Part shown: positions 34,536 through 43,030 of the stretch, piece after piece
Position numbering within the stretch: the stretch's first letter is position 1
How the letters are laid out: each line of letters opens with the position of its first letter
From: Actinomyces sp. AC-20-1
Lineage (GTDB): Bacteria > Actinomycetota > Actinomycetes > Actinomycetales > Actinomycetaceae
Assembly: GCF_023369555.1 (NCBI RefSeq)
Contig: NZ_JACJVC010000004.1
Location: 124,001-188,000, forward strand
DNA length: 64,000 nucleotides
Reading direction: 5' to 3'
Position numbers and translations under genes: made by a program
Notes under the pieces: generated by a model
Databases searched by the model: none
The model's input: the letters and a program-made list of their open reading frames with translations, nothing else
Told to the model about the DNA's origin: nothing

Positions 34536-35816
34536 TCAGGCGTTCGCGTCGATGAACCTCTGCATGGCCGGACCGGCCTCCTCGGGCGTCATCTGGCCGA
34601 TGAGGACCGCGTTCTGGATGCGCCAGTACTCCGTGGTCTCGTTGAGGCTGAGGGCCTGGTCGAAGTTGTTGTACATCTCGTCGGAGGACTCGAGGATCGG
34701 GACCCACAGGGCGTCGAGGGGGTTCTCCTCACCGACGGGCACGTCCTTGTTGACGCTGATGGCGGCCCAGGTGCCGGCCCCCTCGCTCATCTGCTCGGTC
34801 GAGGTGATGAAGTCGAGGAACATCGCGGCGGTGTCGATCTTGGTCGAGCTCGGGTTGATGTAGAAGCCCTCGCCGAAGCCGTAGAGGCGGCCGGTGCCGG
34901 TGGGGAAGGGGAAGATGCCGATGCGGGTGGGGTCCATGCCGTTGTCGACGGCGTTGGCGTTGAACCAGGTGCCCTCCAGGGCCATGGCTGCGGTGCCGTT
35001 GTAGAAGAGCAGGTTGGAGTCGTCGTTGGAGATCGACATGTACCCCTTGTTGAAGTAGGTGTCGGCCCAGCGCTTGAGCTCGGTGAAGGCCTGGGTGACG
35101 CCGGCCTCGGTGTCCCACCCCTTCTTGTCGGTGACGAGGGTGGTGGCGACGTCGGCACCGCAGTACATCTCGATGAGGGTGTCGAGCAGGCGCATGACGT
35201 GCCAGTTGACGGTGCCGCCGAACTGGATGGGGGTGATGCCCGCGGCGACGAGCGCGTCGCAGGCGGCGGTGAGCTCGGCGTAGGTGGTGGGCTCGGAGGT
35301 GATGCCGGCCTGCTCGAAGAGGTCCTTGTTGTAGTACAGGGCCTCGGCCTGGAGCGTCCACGGGATGCCGTGGTAGCCGCCGTACTGGGTGATGCCGGCC
35401 AGCGAGGCGGAGGTGAAGCGGTCCTCCCACCCGTACTGCTCGTAGAAGCGGGTGAGGTCCTCGCTCATCTTGGCCTGGACCATCTCGCCCCCGAGGCCCG
35501 GGCCCTCCCAGTACCAGTAGATGTCCGGCCCAGCGGTGGTGCCGGAGACCTGGCGCATGGCCTCCTTGAGGTCGTCGGTGGAGTGGGTCTGGAAGGCGCA
35601 GGTGTAGCCCTCGTGGGCCGCCTCGAAGGCGGCGATGAAGCGCTCGACGTCGGCCTTCTGGAAGCTGTTGAGGTCGCCGAGCCAGATCGTGAGGCTGTTG
35701 GCGTCGGAGGAGGATCCTCCGCCCTGGCGCCCGCAGGCGCTGATCGTGAGGACGCCGACGAGGGCGGCGCCCAGGCCGAGGGCGTGGCGGCGGGACACGG
35801 TGGTCATGGGAGTCAT
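34536..35816 (-). CDS. ABC sugar importer substrate-binding lipoprotein
   Basis: A 426-residue extracellular lipoprotein. A signal peptide with twin arginines (SRRHALGLGAALVGVL) ends in the lipobox TISAC, with the lipidated cysteine at 28. The rest follows the type 1 binding-protein layout (SLTIWLGDLNSFQKADVERF; GIPWTLQAEALYYNKDLFEQ; AAMALEGTWF). ATG 35816 is preferred over ATG 35807 because AGGAG lies 6 nt before it. Aromatic residues (YWYWEG, WTLQ) are abundant, as in sugar-binding clefts. It lies 61 bp downstream of the nucleoside-hydrolase-like gene, so the importer and hydrolase form one operon. Confidence 0.93.
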   Translation of the reverse strand: MTPMTTVSRRHALGLGAALVGVLTISACGRQGGGSSSDANSLTIWLGDLNSFQKADVERFIAAFEAAHEGYTCAFQTHSTDDLKEAMRQVSGTTAGPDIYWYWEGPGLGGEMVQAKMSEDLTRFYEQYGWEDRFTSASLAGITQYGGYHGIPWTLQAEALYYNKDLFEQAGITSEPTTYAELTAACDALVAAGITPIQFGGTVNWHVMRLLDTLIEMYCGADVATTLVTDKKGWDTEAGVTQAFTELKRWADTYFNKGYMSISNDDSNLLFYNGTAAMALEGTWFNANAVDNGMDPTRIGIFPFPTGTGRLYGFGEGFYINPSSTKIDTAAMFLDFITSTEQMSEGAGTWAAISVNKDVPVGEENPLDALWVPILESSDEMYNNFDQALSLNETTEYWRIQNAVLIGQMTPEEAGPAMQRFIDANA

Positions 35817-35877
35817 GGGGGTCTCCTGTTCTGTTGGGCGGCGTCCTTGCCGCATGGGGGTTGGTGGCTGGGTGGGG

Positions 35878-36894
35878 TCAGGCGCGCTGCCAGGCGGCGA
35901 GCTCGGCGAGCTTGGCGTACATGTCCTCGAACATGAGGCGGGTGTCGACCTGGCGGTAGACCCGGATGGGGCGGCCGTCGGGGCGGTGGATGTAGGCGCC
36001 GTCGTCGCTGATGGAGGGGCAGGGGCGCACCTCGTGGAAGGAGGAGGAGGTGTCCGGCTGGAACTGGGAGGTCAGGGCGGTGGCCAGCACGAGGGGCTGG
36101 TCGCCGATGGCGTAGGTCTCTCCGACGGGAACGCCGTGCTCGGCCATGCGTGCGCGCACGTCGGTGACGGCGTCGTGGAGGAAGCGGCCGACGGGGCCGG
36201 CGGTGCGCACGCGCAGGCGCAGCTCGGAGTCGGAGATGAGGCACTGGCGGTAGATGTCGCGGGTGAACTGCCAGATCGGCAGGTCCTCGGCGTCGAAGAG
36301 GACCTGGGCTGCGGTGACGTCGATGCGCAGGTTGTACTCGGGGGCGTCCTCGATCCGGGGCGGGGCGTCGACGGTGCCGGGGTGCTCGCTCCCACCGATC
36401 CACAGCAGGGTGAGGCGCCGGGCGATGCGGGGCTCGATGAGGTAGGCGCTGGCGAGGTCGGTCAGGCCCCCTCCGGCCGCGTAGTACAGGGGCAGGTCGG
36501 TGTCCTCGCGCATGGCCTCGGCGATGATGCGCTCGACGGCGGGGGCGCTGCGCGGTGTGCTGCGGTCGGTCAGCGCGGTGTTGGAGCCGCGTGCGACGAG
36601 GCCGTCGTGCTCGAGCCCCATGAGGTCGCAGACCGTGTTGGCCAGGGCCTCGGCGTTCTCGGCGGTGCGGTCGCTGGGGTCCATGGGGTCATCGGGGCGC
36701 AGGTGGGAGGCGACGACGAGGGGGATCTCGACGGTGGGGCTGAGCAGGTGGTGGACAAGCTGGAAGAAGTCGTCCGGGTCGCCTGAGAAGTCGTTGTCGA
36801 TGATGACGCGGCTGCGCGGGGTGGTGGTCTCGATGCCCGCCCAGGGGGCGGTGCCGAGGCTCCAGCGCCTGGGGGTCGGAGCGTGGTCCGTCAT
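35878..36894 (-). CDS. nucleoside hydrolase-like protein (IUNH family)
   Basis: A 338-residue protein with the calcium-binding N-terminal motif of inosine-uridine nucleoside hydrolases in variant form: VIIDNDFSGDPDDFFQ (usual DTDxGxDDxxA). AAGGGLTDLASAYLIEP and LLWIGGSEHPG match further family blocks. The family hydrolyses the N-glycosidic bond of ribonucleosides to base and ribose. ATG 36894 (after GGAGACCCC) is preferred over ATG 36924, which lies inside the operator. First gene of the importer operon: the importer may bring in a nucleoside or glycoside cleaved here, with the sugar entering the kinase/transketolase operon. The variant motif leaves substrate open. Confidence 0.78.
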   Translation of the reverse strand: MTDHAPTPRRWSLGTAPWAGIETTTPRSRVIIDNDFSGDPDDFFQLVHHLLSPTVEIPLVVASHLRPDDPMDPSDRTAENAEALANTVCDLMGLEHDGLVARGSNTALTDRSTPRSAPAVERIIAEAMREDTDLPLYYAAGGGLTDLASAYLIEPRIARRLTLLWIGGSEHPGTVDAPPRIEDAPEYNLRIDVTAAQVLFDAEDLPIWQFTRDIYRQCLISDSELRLRVRTAGPVGRFLHDAVTDVRARMAEHGVPVGETYAIGDQPLVLATALTSQFQPDTSSSFHEVRPCPSISDDGAYIHRPDGRPIRVYRQVDTRLMFEDMYAKLAELAAWQRA

Positions 36895-36913
36895 GGGGTC
36901 TCCGTCAAGGTAG

Positions 36914-36936
36914 CGAATATGCATTCGTCTCTGAAT
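36914..36936 (-). promoter_or_regulatory. three-part operator shared by both sugar operons, copy 2
   Basis: CGAAT-ATGC-ATTCG (36914-36927) then TGAAT (36932-36936), 20-42 bp upstream of the hydrolase start and overlapping a likely -10 region (TATTCG on the minus strand). The half-sites and spacing equal those at 32184-32206. The remainder of this 188-bp gap, down to the LacI gene end at 37083, shows nothing further. Confidence 0.65.
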
Positions 36937-37082
36937 GCGTGCATGTTAAGCGTAACGCATCGAGGCTTGGATCATCAAGAGCGCATCGTCCCCACCCGAG
37001 CACGGGCCGGCGCAGCCACCCGCACCCGGCTCGCAGCCGGAGGTCCCCGCCTGGCCCGCAGAAGGCATCCCAGCGGACCCCG

Positions 37083-38129
37083 TCAGGCCCGCCCGCGCCC
37101 CACCCGCGTCGTGGACTCGCGCACGAGCACCTGCGTCGGCACCGACCAGCGGCTGCCCTCCACCGGCTCCCCCGCGGCCTGAGCCACGACCCGGCGCAGC
37201 GCCGTCTCACCGATCCGCTCGAAGTCCACGTACGCCGTCGTCAAGGGCGGGGCGAAGAAGCCCGACTGCGGCATCCCGTCGTAGCCCGCGATGAGGTAGT
37301 CCTCCGGTGCCACCAGGCCGCGCTCGCGCATGACGCTCATGAAGCCCAGGGCGAGGTCATCATTCGCTGCGAACACGGCGTCGAAGCTCCCCGGCTCCAC
37401 CCCCTCGGCCAGACGGGCCGCGTCCTGGACCGTCCACTCCGGGCACTCGAGGACCCCCACCGGGCTCAGCCCCGCCTCCCGCAGCACGTCCTCGCAGGCC
37501 AGCCGGCGGGTGCACGACTGGGCCCGGTCCCCCGGGCCCCCCACGTGCAGCACCCGCCTCGCACCCTCCTCAAGCAGGTGCTCCACCACCGCCCGGGCCG
37601 CCGTGTAGGAGTAGGAGCCGACGGCGTCACGCCCGTCATCCTCGAGCTCGGCGAGCGTCACCACCGGCACCGCGGGCGGCACCGCCTCGAGCACGCGCCG
37701 CACGCTCGCGTAGGGGGAGGCGACCACCAGGCCGTCCACCCTCGAGGCGACGAAGGACTCGACCTCCTTCAGGGTCGTGTTCCACAGGGCCGAGGAGGAG
37801 GCCGGGTCCGCCTCCATGTGCGTCGTCATCACCGTCCGCCCCAGCTCGCGGGCCGCCCGGTACAGGCCGGTCATGATCCGGGCGTTGCCGTAGTTGAGCG
37901 GACCGAACAGGACCACGCCGATGACGTCGGTGCTCGCCCGGCGCAGCTGCACCGGCAGGCGGTTGGGCACGTAGCCCAGCTGCCCCACCGCCGCCCGGAT
38001 ACGGGCACGGGCGTCCGCCGAGACGTAGCCGTCGTTGAAGAAGCGCGAGACGGTCTGCGCGGACACACCCGCGAGCCGGCCGACATCGGCCATGCTCGCC
38101 CGGCGCGAGGGCCTGCCAGAGGGGACCAC
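37083..38129 (-). CDS. LacI-family transcriptional regulator
   Basis: A 348-residue repressor. The helix-turn-helix is at about residues 12-33 (SMADVGRLAGVSAQTVSRFF) and the hinge helix contains the variant NRLPVQLRRAST. A periplasmic-binding-protein-like sensor domain follows (DVIGVVLFGPLNYGNARIM; AVFAANDDLALG; IAGYDGMPQSGFF). Start GTG 38129 lies 3 bp after the SorC gene stop, so the two regulators are co-transcribed. It probably senses a sugar of the adjacent catabolic locus. LacI operators are usually symmetric with central CG, which the shared three-part operator lacks, so SorC is the better candidate for that site. Confidence 0.92.
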   Translation of the reverse strand: MVPSGRPSRRASMADVGRLAGVSAQTVSRFFNDGYVSADARARIRAAVGQLGYVPNRLPVQLRRASTDVIGVVLFGPLNYGNARIMTGLYRAARELGRTVMTTHMEADPASSSALWNTTLKEVESFVASRVDGLVVASPYASVRRVLEAVPPAVPVVTLAELEDDGRDAVGSYSYTAARAVVEHLLEEGARRVLHVGGPGDRAQSCTRRLACEDVLREAGLSPVGVLECPEWTVQDAARLAEGVEPGSFDAVFAANDDLALGFMSVMRERGLVAPEDYLIAGYDGMPQSGFFAPPLTTAYVDFERIGETALRRVVAQAAGEPVEGSRWSVPTQVLVRESTTRVGRGRA

Positions 38130-38132
38130 GGC

Positions 38133-39092
38133 TCAGTCCGCGAGCAGGGCACGGGCCGTGCGCACGTCCGTGATGAGGACGTTGACCCAGTGGCCGAGCA
38201 GGGCGGCGCGCACCGCCGCGTGCTTGCGCTCGCCGCCGGCGGCGGCCACCCGGCGCGGGATGACCCGCAGCTGCTCCGGGTCCGCGCCCACGAGCCGGGC
38301 GTCGTAGTCCGTGGGCACGTGCCGGCCCTCCGCGTCGAAGAAGCGCAGGCACACGTCCCCCACGGCGCCCGCCGCCACCAGGTCCTGGGTGTCCGTGCCG
38401 GTCGTCATGTTGCCGGACTCGCGCAGCAGCGGCGAGGGCTCCACGCTGCCGATGCCCACCAGGGCGATCGTCACCGAGGGCAGCAGGCTCATGACCCGCT
38501 GGACCGCGGGGTCCTCCGCCAGCTGCGCGGCCGCCGCGCGCGAGCCGAGCACGGCCGGCGAGGGGAAGAAGACGGCCTCGGCGCCCGTGGCGCGGGCCAG
38601 CAGGTCGATGAGGCGCGTGGCCTTGACCTGGACCGCGGGGTGGCCCACGCCCCCGAAGAGCTGGATGACCCTCTCCGCCACGGCCACGCGGAAGGCCGGC
38701 AGCTGCTCGACGGCCCCCAGCCAGGTGGCGCTCCACGAGGACAGGCCGATGACGTCACCGCCCGTGAGGGTCGTCTCCAGGTAGGTGGCGGCGGCGGAGG
38801 CGAGGGCGACATCCACCTCCGCCTCCTCCTCGCCGGAGTCGACGACGATGCACTCCGCCAGGCCGTAGCGCTCCTCGACCATCTCCTCCAGGGAGGTGTA
38901 GGTCCCCTCCGGGGCCGTGACGACCGTGCGGACGATGCCCTCCTCGGCGGCGCGCTTGAGCAGGCGGGAGACGCGCGGCTGGGAGACGTGCAGCTCGCGG
39001 GCGATGTCGGTCTGCCGCATGCCGAGCTCGTGGTACATGCGTGCGATGCGCACGACGAGTCGCAGCTGCGCGGAGTCGGCGCGGGTGGGCAT
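38133..39092 (-). CDS. SorC-family sugar-responsive transcriptional regulator
   Basis: A 319-residue regulator. The N-terminal helix-turn-helix is IARMYHELGMRQTDIARELHVSQPRVSRLLKRAAEEGIV (quoted here as MRQTDIARELHVSQPRVSRL), followed by the SorC sugar-phosphate-binding domain (GGDVIGLSSWSATW, the phosphate-binding loop; GVGHPAVQVKATRL). The family responds to phosphorylated sugars, which fits a locus with its own kinase. ATG 39092 follows AAGGACCCGCCC. TAGGCT on the minus strand at 39145-39140 is a likely -10, giving a leader of about 40 nt. It is first in a two-gene regulator operon with the LacI gene. Confidence 0.93.
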   Translation of the reverse strand: MPTRADSAQLRLVVRIARMYHELGMRQTDIARELHVSQPRVSRLLKRAAEEGIVRTVVTAPEGTYTSLEEMVEERYGLAECIVVDSGEEEAEVDVALASAAATYLETTLTGGDVIGLSSWSATWLGAVEQLPAFRVAVAERVIQLFGGVGHPAVQVKATRLIDLLARATGAEAVFFPSPAVLGSRAAAAQLAEDPAVQRVMSLLPSVTIALVGIGSVEPSPLLRESGNMTTGTDTQDLVAAGAVGDVCLRFFDAEGRHVPTDYDARLVGADPEQLRVIPRRVAAAGGERKHAAVRAALLGHWVNVLITDVRTARALLAD

Positions 39093-39174
39093 GGGCGGGT
39101 CCTTCTTCTCAGGCACGGCGCGTGCGTAGTGCGCCACTCAGCCTAGATGACGCGCGGCGGGCCGACACGCCCGG

Positions 39175-40509
39175 CTACCGCGCGCCCCGGCCTCCGGGCC
39201 CGCCATCGGAGGCACCGTCCGATGCGTCGGCGGGGGCGCCGGCGCTCCCCGTGCGGTCCCCACCGCAGGACCCGGCCCCGCTGCCCGCTGCGGCCTCCCG
39301 GGAGACGGGCCCGAGGCCGTCGGACCCGTCACGGCGGTCCCCGATGGCCTCGCGCAGCTCGTCGGACACGGCACCGACGGCCTCGTCCGCACCGTCGCCG
39401 TCCGGGTCGAGGGCGGCGACGGTCCTCGGGCCGACGGCCTCGGGGCGGTCCACCGGCTCGTCCCCGGCGGACAGGAAGATCCCCACCCAGGCCGAGCGCG
39501 GGTCGGAGTCGATGAGCACGGCCTTGGCGAAGAGCGTGAGCGGCACGGCCAGGATCGTGCCCAGCGCGCCGATGACGCTGGACCAGAACATGAGGGACAG
39601 AAAGGTCGTCGTCGTGTTGAGCCCCACCGCGTCACCGGTGAACTTGGGCTGGATGAGGGACTGGATGACGAAGTTGAGCACGACGTAGGCAACGACCACC
39701 CACAGGGCGGTCCAGGGCCCGGAGTCCACCAGGGCCAGCAGGGCCGGCGGGATGACACCGATGACGAAGCCGATGTTGGGGATGTAGTTCGTGATGAAGG
39801 CGAGCACGCCCCAGGTCATCGCCATGGGCACCCCGAGGAAGCCCAGGGCCACGACGTCCAGGACCGCGACGATGAGGCCGAAGACCGTCGAGACCAGCCA
39901 GTAGGAGCGCACCGACTGGGCGAAGCCGGCCAGGCCCGAGGCGATCCCCGGCTTGAGCTCGGCCAGGGCCGTGGCCCGCACCTCGATGCGGGACATGTCG
40001 AACATGAGGAAGACGACCGTCATGGCCATGACCATGAGGATCGAGCCGAAGGAGGTCAGCTGCCCCATGAGCCCCTGGGCGAGGTCCACCACGCGGCTCG
40101 TGGAGATCATCGAGGAGAGCTGGTCCAGGAGCATGTCCTGCTCGATGCCGAGCGAGACCAGCAGCGCCTGGATCTGCTCCCAGATCTGCTGGAGCTTTGC
40201 CGAGTACTGCGGCAGCGTCTCGATGAGCTGGGCGATGGCCATCCCCAGGGCGACGAACAGCCCGATGACGAAGGTGTAGATGATGAGGACCGCCGCCAGG
40301 GCGGACACGGGGCGCGGGACGTGGTGGCGCGAGGCCCAGGACACGAGCGGGCGCACCGTGAGCACGAGGGTCAGTGCGAAGAAGGCCGGCCCGATGAGGC
40401 TGCGCGTGAAGTAGATGCCGACGCAGCCGACGACGAGGGCGGCGATGGTGAGGACGGTGGCCTCTCCCTGGGTCCGTCGGCCTGCGACAGCGTGCTGGTG
40501 GTCGCTCAT
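39175..40509 (-). CDS. AI-2E family transporter
   Basis: A 444-residue membrane protein with about eight helices and a hydrophilic, acidic C-terminal tail of about 95 residues. FITNYIPNIGFVIGVIPPALLAL and NFVIQSLIQPKFTGDAVGLNTTTTFLSLMFW (in parts: NYIPNIG, QPKFTGDAVGL) are AI-2E/UPF0118 signatures. E. coli TqsA is linked to AI-2 export, but most family members have unrelated or unknown substrates and some are Na+/H+ antiporters. luxS lies 5 kb away, so a link is possible but not shown. ATG 40509 follows GGATCTGAGCC; it looks monocistronic. Confidence 0.88.
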   Translation of the reverse strand: MSDHQHAVAGRRTQGEATVLTIAALVVGCVGIYFTRSLIGPAFFALTLVLTVRPLVSWASRHHVPRPVSALAAVLIIYTFVIGLFVALGMAIAQLIETLPQYSAKLQQIWEQIQALLVSLGIEQDMLLDQLSSMISTSRVVDLAQGLMGQLTSFGSILMVMAMTVVFLMFDMSRIEVRATALAELKPGIASGLAGFAQSVRSYWLVSTVFGLIVAVLDVVALGFLGVPMAMTWGVLAFITNYIPNIGFVIGVIPPALLALVDSGPWTALWVVVAYVVLNFVIQSLIQPKFTGDAVGLNTTTTFLSLMFWSSVIGALGTILAVPLTLFAKAVLIDSDPRSAWVGIFLSAGDEPVDRPEAVGPRTVAALDPDGDGADEAVGAVSDELREAIGDRRDGSDGLGPVSREAAAGSGAGSCGGDRTGSAGAPADASDGASDGGPGGRGAR

Positions 40510-40568
40510 GGCTCAGATCCTGTCATGCCGTCCGCTCGCACGCCCTCCGCCCGCAGGAGGAGCCGCGC

Positions 40569-41039
40569 TCAGCGCAGCATCTCCATGGCCCGGGCGCCGT
40601 CGATCGCCCGCAGGTGCGGCAGCGGGTCGAGGCCGGTGGCCACCACGAAGTCCGTCAGCTGCTCGCGCACCACCGCCTGCAGGTCCTCCGGCCGCCAGGG
40701 CTTGGCGACGTAGTGGTCGAGGCCCGCCTCGTTGACGGCGCGGATCGTGTCCGCCTGGTCCGCCTGGCCGGTGACGAGGACCTTGCGCGCGTCGGCGGTG
40801 CGCTCGTCCTCCTCCATGGCGATGAGCATGTCGACACCGGTGGTGCCGGGCATGCGGTGGTCGGCCAGGACGAGGGCGATGACGTCGCCGTCGTCCTCCA
40901 CCTCCTCCACGACCTCCCAGGCGTCCTCGACGTCCTCGGCCGGCTCGACGCGGACGACGTCCGCGAAGGGCAGCAGGTCGCCGACGACGGCGTCGCGGAC
41001 CTCGGGCTCGTCGTCGACGACGAGGATGGTGAGCTTCAT
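40569..41039 (-). CDS. single-domain response regulator
   Basis: A 156-residue receiver-domain protein. The acidic pocket is Asp9, Asp10 and Glu11 (VVDDEPEV), the phospho-acceptor is Asp60 (LVLADHRMPG), with Thr90 (VLVTGQ) and Lys113 (AKPW). About 30 residues follow the receiver without a DNA-binding domain, so it acts through protein contacts or as a phosphate relay. Its ATG overlaps the stop of the histidine kinase gene (ATGA), so kinase and regulator are made together. The kinase is the likely phosphodonor; the output target is unknown. Confidence 0.92.
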   Translation of the reverse strand: MKLTILVVDDEPEVRDAVVGDLLPFADVVRVEPAEDVEDAWEVVEEVEDDGDVIALVLADHRMPGTTGVDMLIAMEEDERTADARKVLVTGQADQADTIRAVNEAGLDHYVAKPWRPEDLQAVVREQLTDFVVATGLDPLPHLRAIDGARAMEMLR

Positions 41040-43030
41040 GGCTGCTCCTTGGGGTCGGGGCGCTGGGCGCCGGTGCTGGTCGGCAGGACGACCCGGACGC
41101 AGGTGCGCCCGGGGCGGGACTCGACGTCGATCGTGCCGTCGTGCGCGTCGACGACCGACTTGGCCAGGCCCATGCCCAGGCCGAGGCCGAAGCGGACCTG
41201 GCCGTGGTTGGTGGTGAAGCGCGGCTCGAAGATGCGCGGCAGGGCCTCGGGTGCGATGCCGGGGCCGTTGTCGACGACGTCGACCCGCACCCCCGCCGCC
41301 CCGGCCGCCACCCGCACGGTGACGGTCGGGCGGAAGGCGCGCCCCTGCGCCTCGGCGTCCTTGACGGCGCCGGACAGGGCGTCGGCGGCGTTGGACAGGA
41401 TGTTGGTCCACACCTGGGCGAGCTCGCCCGCCCGTCCCGGGACCGTGGGCACGTCGTCGTAGACGCGCTCGACCTCGACGCCGCGCAGCCGGTGTGCGGT
41501 GAGCCTCAGGGAGTCCTCCAGCACCTCGCGCACGTCCACGTCCTGGTCCATCTCCCCCTCGGGGCGCACGTAGGTGGACAGGGAGGACACGAGTCTGCGC
41601 ACCCGCTCGGTGGCGGTGCGCACGTTGCGCTCCTCGCGGCCGATGGAGGCGGCCGCGAGCGCCACCTCGAGGCGGGCCGGGTCCGAGACGAGGGCCTGCA
41701 CCTCCTGGCGGGGGGTGGTCCCGTCCATGCCGAGGGTGACCAGGCGCCGGGCGAGCTCGCGGTCCCCGACGACGCGTTCCAGGGCCCGGCGGGCGGCGCG
41801 CTCGTCCCGGGTGGAGACCGCCGGTCGGCTGAGGGCCGCCATGACGGACTCGCGGATGAGGGGGCCCTGCGGGTGCGTGGACATGATGGTGATGAGGTCG
41901 GCGCGCAGGTGGTCGTTGGCGCGCTCGAGGGCGGAGACGGGGTTGTTGAGCTCGTGGGCGACGCCGGCGGCGAGCTCGCCGAGGGTGGCGAAGCGCTCCT
42001 GCGCCAGCAGCTCGAGGCGGGCCTGCTCGAGGGCGTCGAGGGCCTCCTGGGTGGCGGCGCGTTGGGCCTCGACGGCGGCGGCCAGCTCGATCTTCTCCAC
42101 CTGGAGGATCTCGGAGCGCGACAGGCGCTTGGTGAGGGAGGAGATGAGCAGGGCGGCGAGGATCTGCTCGGTGACCGGGTTCTCCTTCAGGGCCCGGTCG
42201 AGCTGTTCGATGGACAGGAGGATGAGCTCGACGTCGGTGGTGGTGGTCGCGGTGACGAAGGCCTGCCCGCGCTCGGCCAGGGACACGAGGCCGACGATGC
42301 GCCCGGTGGTGGCGTGGTGGAGGACGACCTCGCCGACGGGGGTGTCGCGGGTGAGGGCGACGGAGCCGGACAGGACGACGCCGACGGCGTCGACGGGCTG
42401 GCCCTGGTGGGTCAGGCGCACCCCGGCGGGCAGCTGGAGGCGGGGGCGGGGGCCCAGGACCTTCTCGCAGGCGTCGATGAACTCCTCGGTGAGCCGGTCG
42501 GTGGAGTGCGACAGGGACTCGATGAGGGGGGCGTGGGTGAGGCCGGCGGCGGAGCCGGCGCTGAGCCGGCGGGTGCGCTCGTCGCCGGGGCGGTTGTCGC
42601 GCATCCACCGGCGCAGCTGGGCGGCGGCCCGGAACTCGATGGCGCCGGGGCGCCAGGGCACGGCGATGACCTCGCGCACGAGGTCCGTGTCGAAGGCGCG
42701 GCCGATGCCGGTCAGGGCGGTGCGCTCGGTGAGCAGGGCGAGGCGGGCGGTGGCGAGGGCGGGGTGGGCGGCCAGGACGGTGGCGACGTCGTCGAGGGGG
42801 CCGACCTCGTCGGTGGCGAAGATGACGGCGACGTCCCCGACCCGGGCGGCCTCGGGCCCGTCGACGAGGGCGATGAGCTCCCTGAGGGAGTGCAGGCGCT
42901 CGACGTTGGCGACCTCCCCGACCGAGCGCCTGGCCTCGTGTGCCACCTGCCCGCCGACCATGCCCGGTGACAGGACGGCGACGGTGACCGGCGCGCGGGC
43001 GTGCGCGGTGCGCGCGACGGGGCCGCTCAC
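41036..43030 (-). CDS. sensor histidine kinase with pseudo-receiver and cyclic-nucleotide-binding-like domains
   Basis: A 664-residue soluble kinase with no membrane segment. Residues 15-145 resemble a receiver fold lacking the acidic pocket (VAVLSPGMVGGQ; GDVAVIFATDE; VREVIAVPWRPGAI). Residues about 195-290 form a cNMP-binding (Crp-like) domain (LPAGVRLTHQGQPVDAVGVV; GSVALTRD; IVGLVSLAERG). A coiled coil leads to the H-box GELAAGVAHELNNPVS with His359. The ATPase domain has N-box WTNILSNAADAL (about 541-552), G1 VDNGPGIAP and G2 GLGLGMGL. GTG 43030 overlaps the DASS transporter stop (GTGA), so the kinase may monitor transport or a cytosolic ligand. Confidence 0.9.
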   Translation of the reverse strand: MSGPVARTAHARAPVTVAVLSPGMVGGQVAHEARRSVGEVANVERLHSLRELIALVDGPEAARVGDVAVIFATDEVGPLDDVATVLAAHPALATARLALLTERTALTGIGRAFDTDLVREVIAVPWRPGAIEFRAAAQLRRWMRDNRPGDERTRRLSAGSAAGLTHAPLIESLSHSTDRLTEEFIDACEKVLGPRPRLQLPAGVRLTHQGQPVDAVGVVLSGSVALTRDTPVGEVVLHHATTGRIVGLVSLAERGQAFVTATTTTDVELILLSIEQLDRALKENPVTEQILAALLISSLTKRLSRSEILQVEKIELAAAVEAQRAATQEALDALEQARLELLAQERFATLGELAAGVAHELNNPVSALERANDHLRADLITIMSTHPQGPLIRESVMAALSRPAVSTRDERAARRALERVVGDRELARRLVTLGMDGTTPRQEVQALVSDPARLEVALAAASIGREERNVRTATERVRRLVSSLSTYVRPEGEMDQDVDVREVLEDSLRLTAHRLRGVEVERVYDDVPTVPGRAGELAQVWTNILSNAADALSGAVKDAEAQGRAFRPTVTVRVAAGAAGVRVDVVDNGPGIAPEALPRIFEPRFTTNHGQVRFGLGLGMGLAKSVVDAHDGTIDVESRPGRTCVRVVLPTSTGAQRPDPKEQP

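Noticed and set aside
39175-40509. Naming the AI-2E-family gene as the AI-2 exporter TqsA
   Set aside because: The family is broad and the nearby luxS is not in an operon with it; similarity does not fix the substrate.
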